Origin: Doryteuthis pealeii
Lineage: Eukaryota > Mollusca > Cephalopoda > Myopsida > Loliginidae
Reading direction: 5' to 3'
DNA: 64,000 nucleotides
NCBI GenBank assembly: GCA_023376005.1
Contig: CM042139.1
Location: forward strand, 135,639,715-135,703,714
Notes under the pieces: generated by a model
What the model was told of the DNA's origin: nothing
The model's database searches: none
Seen by the model: only the letters and a program-made list of their open reading frames with translations
Made by a program: the position numbers and the translations under genes
Shown here: positions 43,490-55,139 of the stretch, in pieces
Layout of the letters: each line of letters opens with the position of its first letter
How positions within the stretch are numbered: the stretch's first letter is position 1

Positions 43490-43560
43490 TCTCCTATTCA
43501 ATATTGTCTTTGTGTTACACCCTTTCCGTGTCGGAGGGGTTGGGTAAATATATACAATAT
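43490..43560 (+). mobile_element. SINE group A, 3' end
   Basis: TTTTTTCTCCTATTCAATATTG, GTGTTACACCC and GGAGGGGTTGGGTAAATATA. Confidence 0.65.
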
Positions 43561-43597
43561 GACGAGTTGGGAAAACCTCCTGAAAATTCAATAAATT

Positions 43598-43825
43598 AAG
43601 TTTCTTTCTTTTATTATTTTAATCGTATATCAACCATCGCGAGTTATTTAATGCCAAATCCATCCTTGTAGATGAACAGAGATGATACAATTCAATGACG
43701 GGGTAATACCTTTTTCCAAGAGTATTAGTCTGAATGTGAATGTAATAGTGCGACTGGAGTTCGAACTCTTTTACTACGATATTACAGTCCAACACGTTAG
43801 CAACAACGTAGTGGGGCCTTCCCTA
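43598..43825 (-). mobile_element. SINE group C (inverted), near full length
   Basis: ATCGTATATCAACCATCGCG and GTTATTTAATGCCAAATCC, then GTAGATGAACAGAGATG, CAAGAGTATTAGTCTGAATG, ATAGTGCGACTGGAGTTCG and the head CACGTTAGCAACAACG. It matches 58412-58670 closely. Confidence 0.75.
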
Positions 43826-44865
43826 ATAAAGTATAAAGTATACAGTCAAAATATTGCTGAGATTTACTCTTTAGCAATTAATGAGCAGCAATGTACCCTT
43901 TGTCTTTCTATATGACAATAATAACAGTTTTCTTTTCTTCAGAGTGTAAATTACAAGAAAGAAATTATTCATTTCAGTATGTCTATCGATATTTGTTAAT
44001 GAGGAGAAAATGTTGATTGCGTTGCCGAAACCTTAGTCTATTCCCTATTTATTTCTGAATTAGACTCACTAAATAACTATAATAGTCTAATCTGTCAACT
44101 TTTTGATCATTTTGCTAGAATTACGTTCAACATATAATCAAATGTTTATCTTCGTCAGCAATTAGGCTCGAATATTCTGACAGATACTTTTTAAACATTA
44201 CAAACTGTCAATGGTTATAGTATTGAGTTTGATTACATATACAATACATTAGCCTGAGTAATTTCAAATTTTCGAAGATCTATAATCTCTACAGATTTCG
44301 AGATTCAGTTGAAATTTTAAAGTGTGTTTGGTAAGGTGGGTAACTTGCAAATGTTCCAAAGACAATAGATAGCATGCAAGGCTTTTTGAAACGATTTTTT
44401 AAAAAGTTTGGACAGTGGTGTGTCATTGTCACCGTCATGAAAACATTCTATGCTGTGTGGCCACCCTACTACTACTTGTTCTATAGTAGCCCTGGAGACA
44501 AATATCTGTGTGCTTTGTGGTGAGGGATACATTTGATGTATAATCAGTTTCGGGCTGTTCGGAAAGTGGATGACAAGACACGCAAAGCCCAGCTTGACCC
44601 TTGATCTTCAGTTATTCCGTTGATTTTTTTTCTTTTCCTGGAAAGAGAACTGGTTCCCGACTATTTTCTTTATAAAACAGATTCAGCTTATCACGTTGAT
44701 ATTCAACCGACACAAACCCAATAAATTTCAGTTTCGATGCTACTTTTATTTTCATAATCAGAATTCGGAACATGAGAGAGCGAAAGATTGTCAAGTTGGT
44801 CCTTAGTTACAAATTTCAAACTGTGCTATCCGTTCGCATAATTAATTCCTTACTAACGGTGTGAT
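43826..44865. other. Spacer; unrecognised 71-codon frame
   Basis: The minus frame at 44317-44532 reads like ordinary protein (mixed composition, REs not low complexity) but matches no family I know. It could be a transposase scrap. Nothing else is seen. Confidence 0.35.
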
Positions 44866-44869
44866 TGTT

Positions 44870-44910
44870 AAAACTACCTCTCTTCCTGACAACTTGACAG
44901 TTAATGACTC

Positions 44911-44941
<31 letters not shown>

Positions 44942-45062
44942 TTCCATCGTTGCAGCCTTGACTGATTAACGGTCAAAAACTCTCGTTCTGTCACTCTGAA
45001 TACTTGATGGTCAAAATACTTCTCTCACCCTGACTATTTGACGGTGAAAAAATCTCTCTACG
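44870..45062. repeat. Tandem repeat of about 45 bp with (TCTG)n
   Basis: Blocks GACAACTTGACAGTTAATGAC, GACTGATTAACGGTCAAAAAC, GAATACTTGATGGTCAAAATAC and GACTATTTGACGGTGAAAAAA recur every 45-55 bp with C/T-rich linkers. A pure CTGT run lies at 44913-44942. Confidence 0.75.
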
Positions 45063-46140
45063 TATAGAGACGCTGTCCTCCATATATATCCAAAAAAATA
45101 AATTAAAAATTCATAAATCATAACTATGCTTGTTACTCAAACATTCAAAATCGGATAGTTTCTTATTTTAATCGTTTCATTCAGGGCCACCTAAAAAAAC
45201 AGGTTTTATTTAACCCGACCGTCTTCTGCTTGATTGGGTCATTCTTTTAATGATGACCGCTGCTTCGTCTGGAGTTTAAGTATTTAATTCATGCGTATAT
45301 GGCATTTATTTATTTGTTGACCTGCATTTAAGATTTTCTGTTGGTCAGGTCATTTATATTTATTCATTTACTTAATTTTTTTTTATTAATCACCTTCCTG
45401 CTCTAATGTAATAAGTGGAAGTTTTGCAGTTTTGGGACAGTAGAAATGTTATAAACACCACTTGTACATTGATATCTTGAAAGGATTTAAGGTCCGTGTA
45501 TAACATGTTGGGTCTTCAAATGTGAGAAATATTTTCATGCAATTTTTAGTAACCCGGAGGACATTCAAACATTACTCGTAGTTAACTATCAAACTACAAT
45601 TCCATTAAGCAGGCAATAACCCCAAACGGTTTGACATGCCTTTAAAATTAATCAATCTCAACACATAAAAAAACAGTTCAAGGACAGGAAGAGGATTCAT
45701 TATCAATTGCTATCCGTCCTATTCTCCCATCATTCTTGGTAAGTCCTCTAGAAGGCACATAGTGTCAACACAGGGCTGATGAGTGTAATTTTTCGCTTGC
45801 CTGAAAAGTCTGGTGTGTCTGTGTGTAGAGTCCAAAAGAGAACGTCATTTTTTTTTTCGTCCTTACTTCTCCATCAGTGCCCAACATGACTTGCTCTAGC
45901 CTCTCTTTTTAACAGCTGTTGTTTTTGACACTCTTGCCTATAATTAGACTAATGACGGCACTGTGAGTTTTAATAATAAAATCAATGAGTGTCTCAACAG
46001 TGCTGAATGTAACGAGAGCAGAAACAAATTAGCAAATGGGGTGAAATGGTCGCATACACGTGTTTCATGCAAGCGGTGCTTTCAACATAACTTGACTGCA
46101 AACCATTCTGAGCCTCACTTCATAGTACGAGCGTATTCTA
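45063..46140. other. Spacer without recognised features
   Basis: Nothing recognised. Confidence 0.4.

Positions 46141-46143
<3 letters not shown>

Positions 46144-46217
<74 letters not shown>
46144..46217. repeat. (GA)n microsatellite
   Basis: About 36 pure GA units inside a 102-codon frame that I reject as coding. Confidence 0.97.
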
Positions 46218-46219
<2 letters not shown>

Positions 46220-47285
46220 TATGGAGTTGCTGGCTTATTGTGTTGACCTAAGTAGAGGATCGCTCAGATAGCTACTATTTTACTGCATCTGCAAAACTGG
46301 CTATTGTTAGTCAACTTAAGTAGATTATTTTAAGATATTGTTGAATATGTCGTTTTCTCTTGTAGATATCCTATGTATCCATGATAGATTGGTTTACTCA
46401 ACTGCTAAATTACTAACTTACCTTTGTCAAACCACAGTCTCTTTTACGAAACGTTTTGTAAAAGATATCTGCAAATAGATAAAGCCTAGAGAAAGAAACG
46501 TGATTTATGTTCTTATCAAGTGTATTCGTGTGGAATGATTAGAGGAAACCTCAGTTGGTTGGAATTCAGACTCAGTTCGTTGATTTCTTCTTCCGTGTTA
46601 ATAACCATCACGTCACACTGCATATTTAATAGGATATTAATGCTTTCATAAAATGCATATATCTAAAGAGGATGACAAGAATTAAGATAAATGCATAGCA
46701 TGCATTTGTGTTTAGAAAATGTCCGCCGTTATTACAAACATGACAATAATGCCTTTCCAGTTGACCGTAAGGATACACTGGAAAATGCACGAGATGTTTA
46801 TGAGAATTTATATCGTGTCCCAATCATCTTCTAAGTATGAATCGATGGCGAATATTCGGGACAAGATAAATTAACAGGTATTTGCGTGTAATAAAGCCAA
46901 GAATACAAGTGATCATTGGAAGTTTCGTGCGAAAGGCATGTGATATTTTCATTGCGCTTTTATTTAATGAGAATAAATTGCATTGTTTTGTTCACCATAT
47001 CCATGTAAATTCAGATTTGCCTGTTATAAAAACAATGTTATCAGTGCGCATGGGCGACTAATAAAATCCACCATTTGGTCTGTTATATTAATATATACTA
47101 GCTAAACCCAAGGAAATTATTGCATACAAATTATATACAATATTTAGGGATTTAGTTAATAAACACCAACAAGTTTGATATATCATTCTTAACACACTAT
47201 GAAAATAATATCATAAAAGTATTTAAAATATCTATTAACTCATTTTCGTAATAAGATGCCTTTGATTTTGCCACAACCTTCAACA
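46218..47285. other. Spacer without recognised features
   Basis: Nothing recognised. Confidence 0.4.
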
Positions 47286-47289
47286 TTCT

Positions 47290-47340
47290 TTCTCTGTCCC
47301 TCTCTGTCACTCTCTGTCTCTATCACTCTCTGTCTGTCTG

Positions 47341-47400
<60 letters not shown>
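47290..47400. repeat. CTGT/CTCT-rich block then (TA)n
   Basis: Interrupted CTCTGTC units followed by about 27 TA units. Confidence 0.95.
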
Positions 47401-47406
<6 letters not shown>

Positions 47407-47626
47407 TAATATGGTCTGCAAAGTAATTTGCATTTTTTCTCTTTATTTTGGTATGTGCGACACGTGTTTTTAGGTTATTTAAATTACTCTTTATGCTAAT
47501 ACAAATTTCTGTTTGAATTCATATATCTATATACCTATGTTGTAAGTCAAACTGGTTAATTTTAGTCTCTTTATATTTCGGCGGGTTTATTGGTTGTACA
47601 TTTCCCCCCTCTCATATATATCTAAA

Positions 47627-47627
47627 A

Positions 47628-47665
<38 letters not shown>

Positions 47666-47666
47666 C
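47627..47666. repeat. (CT)n(TA)n microsatellite
   Basis: Short CT then TA, the same order as at 931 and 9585. Confidence 0.93.
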
Positions 47667-47669
47667 AGG

Positions 47670-48120
47670 GGACTTCTACTCGTACGACATGAAGCGGTAT
47701 TTGCATTGTGCAAGGGTATATTATTTATTATTTCGTAACATACTAAAGCGAACCAAAGAAGAAAACAGAGCCATGATCTAGCAGCCACATTGTTCAGAAC
47801 CGTAATGTTAAGTAAGTCTAAGTGATATATTTCCGAGAGACGTGTTGCCATAGAATAGATATTTGCAAATAAAGAACGACGAATCACTGAACGACATAAT
47901 CTAGCAATGTAAACAATGTGTCAGTTAATTGTCAATTAATTTACAGTTGACTGAGTAGTTGAACACGCCAACAACAAGAGACAAATTATTGTTACCCAAT
48001 GGCGGGATCGATAGCAAAATAAGACTACCTGAGGAATCAAACCAGAAGAGATAGTACAGAAGAGCTACATTACTGTATGTAAAGTTTCAATCTTACTCAT
48101 TTGTACTAGACATACTATAC
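47670..48120. other. Spacer without recognised features
   Basis: A 79-codon minus frame at 47.65-47.89 kb partly covers the TA repeat and has no known domain. Confidence 0.35.
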
Positions 48121-48124
48121 TTAT

Positions 48125-48246
48125 TAATCACCAGGGTGTGCCATCCTGGTGCAAGTTAGTCTCTCTGATCCATTATTAATGAATAGCTTGTTCGATCCTC
48201 ACGACTTCATGTTACATCCTACCCGTGAAGAGCGAGTTGGGTAAAT
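48125..48246 (+). mobile_element. SINE-like fragment, group A terminus
   Basis: ACCAGGGTGTGCCATCCTGGTG, a B-box-like TTGTTCGATCCTCACG, then CATGTTACATCCTACCCG and GAGCGAGTTGGGTAAATG. The terminus matches group A. The head is a different tRNA-like sequence. Confidence 0.55.
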
Positions 48247-48382
48247 GATAAGTTATTGAATCATAATGTTGTCCGCCTTTTAGTAAGACCATTGTTAAAC
48301 TTGCTTTCGTGAATCCTTAGTTGTGGTTAAACCAATATTATTGTTTAAACGTCTTGCTAATACAATAACAATTTTATAATGG

Positions 48383-48440
48383 CTGGTTGGTTGGTTGGTT
48401 GGATTTTACGGCATGTCAACACTTGGGTTACTTTATGCCT
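48383..48440 (-). mobile_element. SINE group C, 3' tail (inverted)
   Basis: Four GGTT units, then TTTTACGGCATGTCAACAC and GGGTTACTTTATGCC. It is the clearest tail of this group. Confidence 0.7.
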
Positions 48441-48454
48441 AAGATCCAAGTTGA

Positions 48455-48560
48455 TCCAAGTTGAGCTACTCATGCGCTGAGTTAGCGAATGCAGGTGTCG
48501 AACCCGGGACCAAGGGGTTCCTAGACGGATGTTCTACCGACTGAGCTAAACGGCGCCTAT
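48455..48560 (-). mobile_element. SINE group B, tRNA-like head (inverted)
   Basis: GAGCTACTCATGCGCTGAG, GTGTCGAACCCGGGACC (B-box), GGTTCCTAGACGGATGTTC and CTACCGACTGAGCT (A-box). The 3' body is missing and a group C tail lies just upstream. In minus-strand order this is a group B head followed by a group C tail, possibly a chimaera. Confidence 0.75.
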
Positions 48561-50085
48561 ATCAACCTTAAAAAAAAGAAAGAAAATAACCTTTGCACAC
48601 AACTTATACAGTATTAATACAATAGCTATATATACATGAAATTCTGTAAAATAATTCATCCAATAGTTTAAAAAAAATGCCCTCTTGATTTATTCTCTCA
48701 CAATTATTTTTGAAATCATATAATTTAATGTAAACATTATTTACAGTATTACTATTTGATCTGAATAGGCAATTTGTTCCACACACACATTCCTTAATTA
48801 GCCAAAAAATCTAATTGGTTAATAGATTTATTTTTTGAAATCGGCCTTGACACCAAATTTCTTGTTCAAGGAGAAATATAAAAAGAATGCCAACCATAAT
48901 TAGAAATTCCATTAGTTATTTTGAAAGCTTTTAATTAGATCATCTCTCATTCTTCTTTCTAGTAAAGTTCTTAATCCCATTTCTTCCAATCTCTCCCTGT
49001 AATTGTAATAACTTAATGTTTTTATGGGTTTTAATTTTTTTTAAACTCATCTAAACCACGACAATAATAAAAAATATAAAATTGTGTCCGACGTAAACGC
49101 ATGTATATAATCTAAAATATCTATTTCTAAATTTGATATATTCGTCTACAAATTATTTTGATAGCAGTCCTAATCATTTCATTTTTCCCACCAAGTAATT
49201 GCCTTTGCAAAATTTGAACATAACAATATTTCAATATCCCTTAAAAAAAAAAATACTATTTAATGATACACTCATACTAGCGACATGTTTTTTTCTTTCA
49301 TGTTGCTGTGAGACTATTATACATTTAAAGCAAGAGACAACAAATATTTAAGTAGATTACTTTAAAATTAACCTTTGTAAGGCCTGTTGTTAAGGCATGT
49401 AAAGCTATGGATACTAATCTCATCCCCTATCTAACCCGCTATAAACTCCCCGAACTATGAAGCTTCTCCGGATCGGGTATTTGTTAAAGTATGACATGCC
49501 TAGATATATACTAGTCTATTAAAATATTGATTAGAAATTCAACGAAATTATAACCATTTTGCAGGCAGAGATACGTTTTAATAAGAAATATTTACAAATG
49601 GTCCAAACATGGGTTTGCTAATACGAGCCTTATTGAAAAAGACAGTCCATGGAGTTGAAACACACTGAATCTCCGGTAAAGAAAAATGTTCTGGATGCAT
49701 CGGTCAATAAAGAAGGTCCTGTTGATAATCTTTTGGCAAATAAAAGGACTAATCACTCTTGATTTCCTTAAAAAGGTGCAACTATTAACAGTGCTTCCTA
49801 TTGCCAAATCCTTAAGCAGAATTCACCATAATTATTGAATGATCCTCGTATAGACATACCTTCACAGACAGAGCGCCCCTTTTCTAGTTTTCAATGTTAA
49901 AATATAGAAACATTAAATAGACACTCCACTGAAATGTAGCATTATGTAAAGGTTGCTTCGAAAAAAAAATAATTAAAAGTGTGTGGCTTATATATTTATT
50001 TATCTATTCATTTGCTATGCCTTCTTAAGCATCTCCGATTTTTACTCACATTGACCTTAAAAAAGAAATAATATTTGCACATAGC
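48561..50085. other. AT-rich spacer
   Basis: About 1.5 kb with nothing recognised. Confidence 0.4.
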
Positions 50086-50100
50086 ATATGCACTATTTAT

Positions 50101-50103
<3 letters not shown>

Positions 50104-50197
<94 letters not shown>
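50104..50197. repeat. (TA)n(GT)n microsatellite
   Basis: About 27 TA and 19 GT units, the same order as at 28118. Confidence 0.97.
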
Positions 50198-50198
<1 letters not shown>

Positions 50199-50264
50199 CT
50201 GATCAAATTCTGCAGTAGTAAAGAAAGTCGTGTGGTCAAGTGGTCTATTGTCTGTACAGCGAAG

Positions 50265-50412
50265 GAGTATAAACCTTTTTCACTCGTGTTAGACCAGGGA
50301 TATTGTTTTTACGTATGAGGTATTATGCCACACCTCCCCGTCAGCATATACTTTTTGATTACCATGAGTGTTGCTGAAGGCCGGTATCGAACCTGGAGCC
50401 CTAGTAGCGGCC
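50265..50412 (-). mobile_element. SINE group B (inverted), diverged
   Basis: TCGTGTTAGACCAGGGATATTG, ATTATGCCACACCTCCCC, CCATGAGTGTTGCTGAAGG, CCGGTATCGAACCTGG and GAGCCCTAGTAGCGG. The A-box end is missing. Confidence 0.65.
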
Positions 50413-50639
50413 TATTCCTGCAATAATTTCCAAATATTCGCTCTCAGATTATTTTTCTTACCATAATTTCTGAAATCATCCAATTCAATTATTGCTTTTA
50501 TCCTATTGTACTATGACACTCAGAATGCTGTTCAGATTATCATCTTTTGTTATTTTTTTTATATACATGACTAATAAACACGTTTAAACATACCCTCACT
50601 AGGAAGACAAAACTAATTGTCTGCCCTCGTATATAAAGC

Positions 50640-51145
50640 GTGGCTTCACACGTCATATATCCGTTGTTCACATGATAAGTTAACCCCTTAAAACTTTATT
50701 TTTGGCCCTTGTTCTTTAAACAGACAATACCTATATGTTCTCAGACCTCGCTCGAGTAGCGAAATGGATATGTTTCTCAATTCTGTTGGTAGAACAGAAT
50801 ACAGGCAATTAGTCTGCAACTTCACCCTAGTATCTTATTGCACCTCACCATGAAAACCATCGGAGACACTGGAAGTCATTTATACCTATTTTATATACTT
50901 TTTCTTACACTTTGTATGTGGAAGATTAAGTAAATTTTGTCTGGTAAGACCATATATATTATGTTGTTGCCTGTTTATTAAAAATTAAAAATTCATGTGT
51001 ACATTGTTTATGCGAGTTATCTGTTTGTCTTTCATTTACTGATTATTCCGTGTTAGTGTATCCATGAATGCAATAATGCCTTATAAGGACCTGGTGTTGG
51101 TTATGAATTGATACCCACTATTCGTATAACTCTATTGCACACATT
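50640..51145 (+). repeat. Dispersed repeat copy 2 (partner at 6.84 kb)
   Basis: Colinear with 6838-7275. Blocks include GTGGCTTCACACGTC, GTTCACATGATAA, TTTGGCCCTTG, ATTGTTTATGCGAGTTATCTG, CCGTGTTAGTGTATCCATGA, ATGCAATAATGCC and CCCACTATTCG. Confidence 0.65.
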
Positions 51146-52105
51146 TTCTGAATTCTCTAATACAATTAAAAAAGGATATGCCTCCGAATGGCTGAAGACT
51201 CTCAGATCATAAAATGGTGATAATAATAAAAATTAAATTGCATGAGATTTGTGGAGAATGCTCTCATTAAATCAGGGATTAAAAAATTATTTCTGGTTTT
51301 CATTTCCATTTCATTTTGTTGTCGCTTTCGTTCATTCTAATTAATTAATTAATTAATTAATTGGTGACTTCATTTATTTTTATTAACATCAATCTGCTGT
51401 CCATATTCTTTCAGTTTTTAGCAATGCAACAGAGTCTTGATAAATTCCGTTGTTAAGATAACACGAATTGTATTTGCATCGAGGAATGCTTCCTATTACC
51501 ATAACAGGAAACGTCATCATTTTAGATCCTAACACAAGGTTTCCTGACAGATAAACCTACTAAATAAATATTAATTTCTGTCTGTCTCAGTATAAACAAT
51601 TTGCGCCTACACCAGTGATCGGATCATGATGAGACTTTATTTGAGAACAGGACTGAAGAATTTCATTAAAAAAAAATTAATAATGGAATCCCTAGTGGAC
51701 ATCTTGATAATGGAGGAGAAACGGGTAAGAGAAGATTCTAATACTGTTAAACCCTCCCTAACACTACTCCTCTTCCTATTCTTGTACATCATTTTGTTGA
51801 ATAATTTCGATACTCGTCGAGCTCAAACTTCATCGGCTTATTCACTTTGAACCAAGAAAAATGGATAGAAAAAGGATATAACTTAAATAGCTATTTATAG
51901 TTCCACACAGAAAAAAAAATGATCTACCATAAACACACCTAGCGAATGTTACTAATTAAAATCCGGCATGGACAACCAGTTTCCCTAGTATTTTCGGGCG
52001 CACTCTGGGAAGTGCAAATACCCCATCTTTCCGGGTAGTACATACATAAAGAAACATTTTCTTTTATATTTGCGTAGATTATTTTATTATTTGCGATATT
52101 TTCAC
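51146..52105. other. Spacer; (TTAA)n at 51340
   Basis: A short TTAA tetranucleotide run lies at about 51338-51362. Nothing else is recognised. A 74-codon frame at 51.63-51.85 kb is unassigned. Confidence 0.4.
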
Positions 52106-52111
52106 ATTAGT

Positions 52112-52326
52112 TATAACTGGTAACTTTCTCTGGAATCAGAGTGACAGTAAGTCTTCTCAGGATATTCTCGATTCTTCTTCTATTCTCCAGTTGCCTTAGC
52201 TATTTTTTGTTTTCTTTGGTATTGTTTCAAGTGTTCAAACTATCACCGCCATATTTAATGTTCCACAATTTCTTCAACGCTTCCGAAAAATCCAGGTATT
52301 TTTCGATTTTTTCGTTTTTTTTTCTA
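52112..52326 (-). mobile_element. RLE LINE, diverged 3' fragment
   Basis: GGAATCAGAGTGACAGTAAG, CTTCTCAGGATATTCTCG, TTTCTTTGGTATTG and CACAATTTCTTCAACGC, then CCAGGTATTTTTCG, are the inverted C-terminal blocks with many changes. There is no AAT tail, so this is an old copy. Confidence 0.7.
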
Positions 52327-52418
52327 ATTTCATATTGTTGGTACGTTAGATTTTTAGACTTCATTTAGATAAGTCAGCCAATATCAACACTTTGAAGAAA
52401 ATATTTTTGGGAATATAC

Positions 52419-52500
52419 AGTAATTATATACACAACGTTTCGGCAGATGTATTCTCCAGCCTTATTCAGGTATTTCTTGTCGAACTCGAAGAACAGAATT
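52419..52500 (-). mobile_element. SINE group D, 3' end (inverted)
   Basis: TAATTATATACACAACG then TTTCGGCAGATGTATTCTCC and TTGTCGAACTCGAAG mirror the end of the plus copy at 52650-52950. A second, shorter inverted scrap follows at about 52572-52635. Confidence 0.65.
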
Positions 52501-52649
52501 TTACATACACGCCACACCTAGCTCTGTGCAACTTCTTGTTTCCTTTTGATTTTTCGGACTCATTGTTATCGTTATATACACGTTTAAGCCGATGTACCTC
52601 CGGCATTCTTCAGGTTTTTCTCGTCTTGTCCAGTTAGGCACATGGGGCA

Positions 52650-52950
52650 ACGGATATGAGGATTGAGTTCTACGTGGCAATCATCTGTAGGTTGCAGGCT
52701 CAATTCTGACCATGGTCGTAAATAACATTAAATACTTAATATAGCTTAATATAGCATAATTAACGGAAGGAGAATAACCTACCCCAATGGATTAAATAAA
52801 GGGTTCGGTTCGAAGTTCCGTGAAGGCTTCCGATTACAACATGAAGCCTTCTGAGTTTGACAATAGGGTTCCCGTGTTTAACAAGAAACGCCCGAAGAAA
52901 CCCAGAGAATACAACATCCGAAATGTTGTGTATATAATTACTAATTAAGC
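52650..52950 (+). mobile_element. SINE group D
   Basis: A tRNA-like B-box candidate (GGTTGCAGGCTCAATTCTG) is followed by ATTAACGGAAGGAGAATAACC, TGGATTAAATAAAGGGTTCG, GTTCGAAGTTCCGTGAAGGC, GAGTTTGACAATAGGG and CCGAAATGTTGTGTATATAA. The central blocks match 55140-55440. Confidence 0.7.
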
Positions 52951-53007
52951 AAATTATTTATAATCTGCGCGACAGGATTGTGTGAATCATTTGTATATTT
53001 GTTTACT

Positions 53008-53795
53008 ATTATTATAGTTCGATTTTTCACTTCACTGATGGTCTATCACTGCATTTCGAGTATCATCAAGTTTCCTCAGCTCTACAGAATTCTTCTTAAC
53101 AATGAGGTTGTCTGGATAGTCTGAATTATTCCTGATTTCCAATTATTCCATTCTTTTTTCCAAACCCTTGGGGACCGTTCCAAGTGTACCAACCTTAATT
53201 GGTATCATCCTAATCCCTCTGTTCCACATATCTCTGTCAATGTCCAAGTATTAGTTGTTTTTTTTTTGTTTTTTCGTTTTTTTTTTCATTTTCTCCCTGT
53301 GATCTGCAGCGACGTCAAAATACTCTAGTTGATGAGTTTTCTTTTTCTTGTTAATTAAAGCTCAGTCAGCTATTCTGGCTGGGGCAATTTGATCCGTCTG
53401 TATCTCAGTCACATATAATTTTATGCGTCTCATACTCTAGTACGGATTCCAGTTTGCGTGTATAGCATATAGTTGCATGGTTAAAACTTATTTTTTGTTC
53501 AGTTCAAAGTGGATCACCTTTTCCTCAGTTGTGAATAGTCTTGTACTCCCTTTAAGCAAGGTTAATGCATTCGCTTATTACATGATTAACCGTTTCGTCT
53601 CTGTCTCCACAAATTCTACCCTTGCGGTTACGTTGTGTTTTATCTATTTTCGCTTTGATATAATTTGCTCTTATTGTCTTGTGTTGCAATTATGAGTTTC
53701 AGTTTCTTTCTTGAAGTTTTCTATTCCTAATTATGTCCACGGTTTCTCAACAGTCTATCGCTTGTAATAACCATATCATTGCTTTTCTTCCTATT
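53008..53795 (-). mobile_element. RLE LINE, copy 1 of minus cluster
   Basis: On the minus strand it starts with EEKQ and KPWT blocks next to AATAATAAAT, then shows ETETHNCNT and KRK-KHN relics, the knuckle region (VEFVETETKRLIM), an ELTEL-type relic of the RLE motif region, and at the 3' side VGTLGTVPKGL and LEIRNNS. It has several frameshifts. The tail is a short TATAATAATAG. Confidence 0.82.
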
Positions 53796-53936
53796 TATTA
53801 TTATTTCATTTTTTTTACTTGTCGTAGCCGGTGACTCACTGGAGGCTGAGTTACAGCATGTCTCTTCGGGTATCCATGACTCTTCTGAGTATTCTACCCG
53901 ATCTTAACACTGTTGTAGTTTGGATGGTCTCGATTC
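53796..53936 (-). mobile_element. RLE LINE, copy 2 of minus cluster (very short)
   Basis: On the minus strand it starts RIETIQTTTVLRSGRILRRVM, directly beside (AAT)n. It runs through the CTCAGCCTCCAGTGAG-type end to AAAATGAAATAATAATAAAT. Only the last 140 bp of the family are present. Confidence 0.82.

Positions 53937-53984
<48 letters not shown>
53937..53984. repeat. (ATT)n junction between copies 2 and 3
   Basis: On the minus strand it is the (AAT)n tail of copy 3 and the entry point of copy 2. Confidence 0.96.
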
Positions 53985-53986
<2 letters not shown>

Positions 53987-54335
53987 CTTTTGAGTTTTCA
54001 CATCAGTGTTAGCTGATGGTCTTTCACTGGAGTCTGAGTGACAGCAAGTCTCCTCAGGTCTCCAGGACTCTTCTGAGTATTCTGGCAGATTGCAGCAGTG
54101 CAGTGTTCTGAATGGTTTAAATCCTTCCTCTGATTTCCAAACTTTCCAAACCCTTTTACCAATCCTTTTGGGACTGTTCCAAGTGCACCAACTACAATTG
54201 GTATCACTTTTACTTTCATATTCCATAAGTTTGTCAGTTCTCTGGCAAGGTCCAGATATTTGTCTATTTTTTCATTTTCCTTTAGCTTCACCCTGTGATC
54301 TGCTGGCACTGCAAAATCCACCAGTTGACAAGTTC

Positions 54336-54336
<1 letters not shown>
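53985..54336 (-). mobile_element. RLE LINE, copy 3 of minus cluster
   Basis: Begins at AAAGAACTTGTCAACTGG beside (AAT)n. It shows the RLE-associated VDFAVPADHRVKLKENEK-type motif at about 54270-54320, KYLDLARELTNLWN, VKVIPIVVGALGTVPKGL and the C-terminal SPGDLRRLAVTQTPVKDHQL. A 107-codon stretch is open. The sequence is close to other young copies, so it is among the most recent insertions here. Confidence 0.88.
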
Positions 54337-54408
<72 letters not shown>

Positions 54409-54409
54409 T
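54337..54409. repeat. (ATT)n at 5' end of minus cluster
   Basis: About 24 ATT units. On the minus strand this (AAT)n lies directly upstream of the 5'-truncated copy 3. No LINE sequence is seen on its far side. Confidence 0.96.
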
Positions 54410-55135
54410 ATTAATTGATTTAAAAAAATTCTCTGGTGTGTTATTTGATGAAATCTTTTACCACATTTTACCTGAGACCTGAAGTTATTTATGATTTAAA
54501 TGATCATATCCATTTGGGAGAATTTGTTTCTAAGTATAGGTTCAGGGTTCATTAGGCCAATAATTTGTATTTTCAATAAAGATGGATTACTTGTAATTTC
54601 TTTAAATTTTCTTAGTTATTCCCAGTTCTTATCTTTCTCTTGAAATACTGTTTTTATTTCAACGCCGCATTTTAAAAATTCCTTTCCATGATCTTCTCTT
54701 TAGAAAGTTTTGAAACTTTTTATATTTTGCTAATGAAACTATCATATTAGTTAGCATTTATGTTATTTTCCTTTCCTTTATCTGTCCTTATCATATCTTT
54801 GTATAGTGCTGTCAAAATATATAGGAACTCCAGTCGAAGTATCACCTTCACTTTTATACTAGTATTTAGACTAATACACTTGATTAAGCTATGAATCTCC
54901 TTAAAAGAGCACCCAAAATTTTTTTTACCAGAATTATTTTGGCATTAACTAATTCACGAAGGTTGATATGGCATTAAACAAATAAACGCATAAACAAACA
55001 AAAGGACGAAAAAATAACTCAATATGTGTCCGAATTTTTCAGATGAGGGTTGATAATTTGTATTTTTTAGATTTTTTTCAAATGAATACCTAGCATAACT
55101 GATATAATTGTTAATACAGTTCTAAGAGACAATCA
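54410..55135. other. AT-rich spacer
   Basis: Nothing recognised. Confidence 0.4.
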
Positions 55136-55139
55136 TCGG

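Noticed and set aside
44317..44532. 71-codon minus-strand frame of ordinary composition
   Set aside because: No domain or family recognised and no supporting context. Frames of this length are expected by chance in 64 kb.
45963..46271. 102-codon frame with an Arg-Glu repeat
   Set aside because: The R-E run is the (GA)n microsatellite. The flanking residues resemble no known protein and no splice or promoter context is evident.
54337..54409. (ATT)n as an independent microsatellite unrelated to the LINE
   Set aside because: The LINE copy begins exactly at its edge and the same arrangement occurs at several other junctions, so a link to insertion is more likely than chance.
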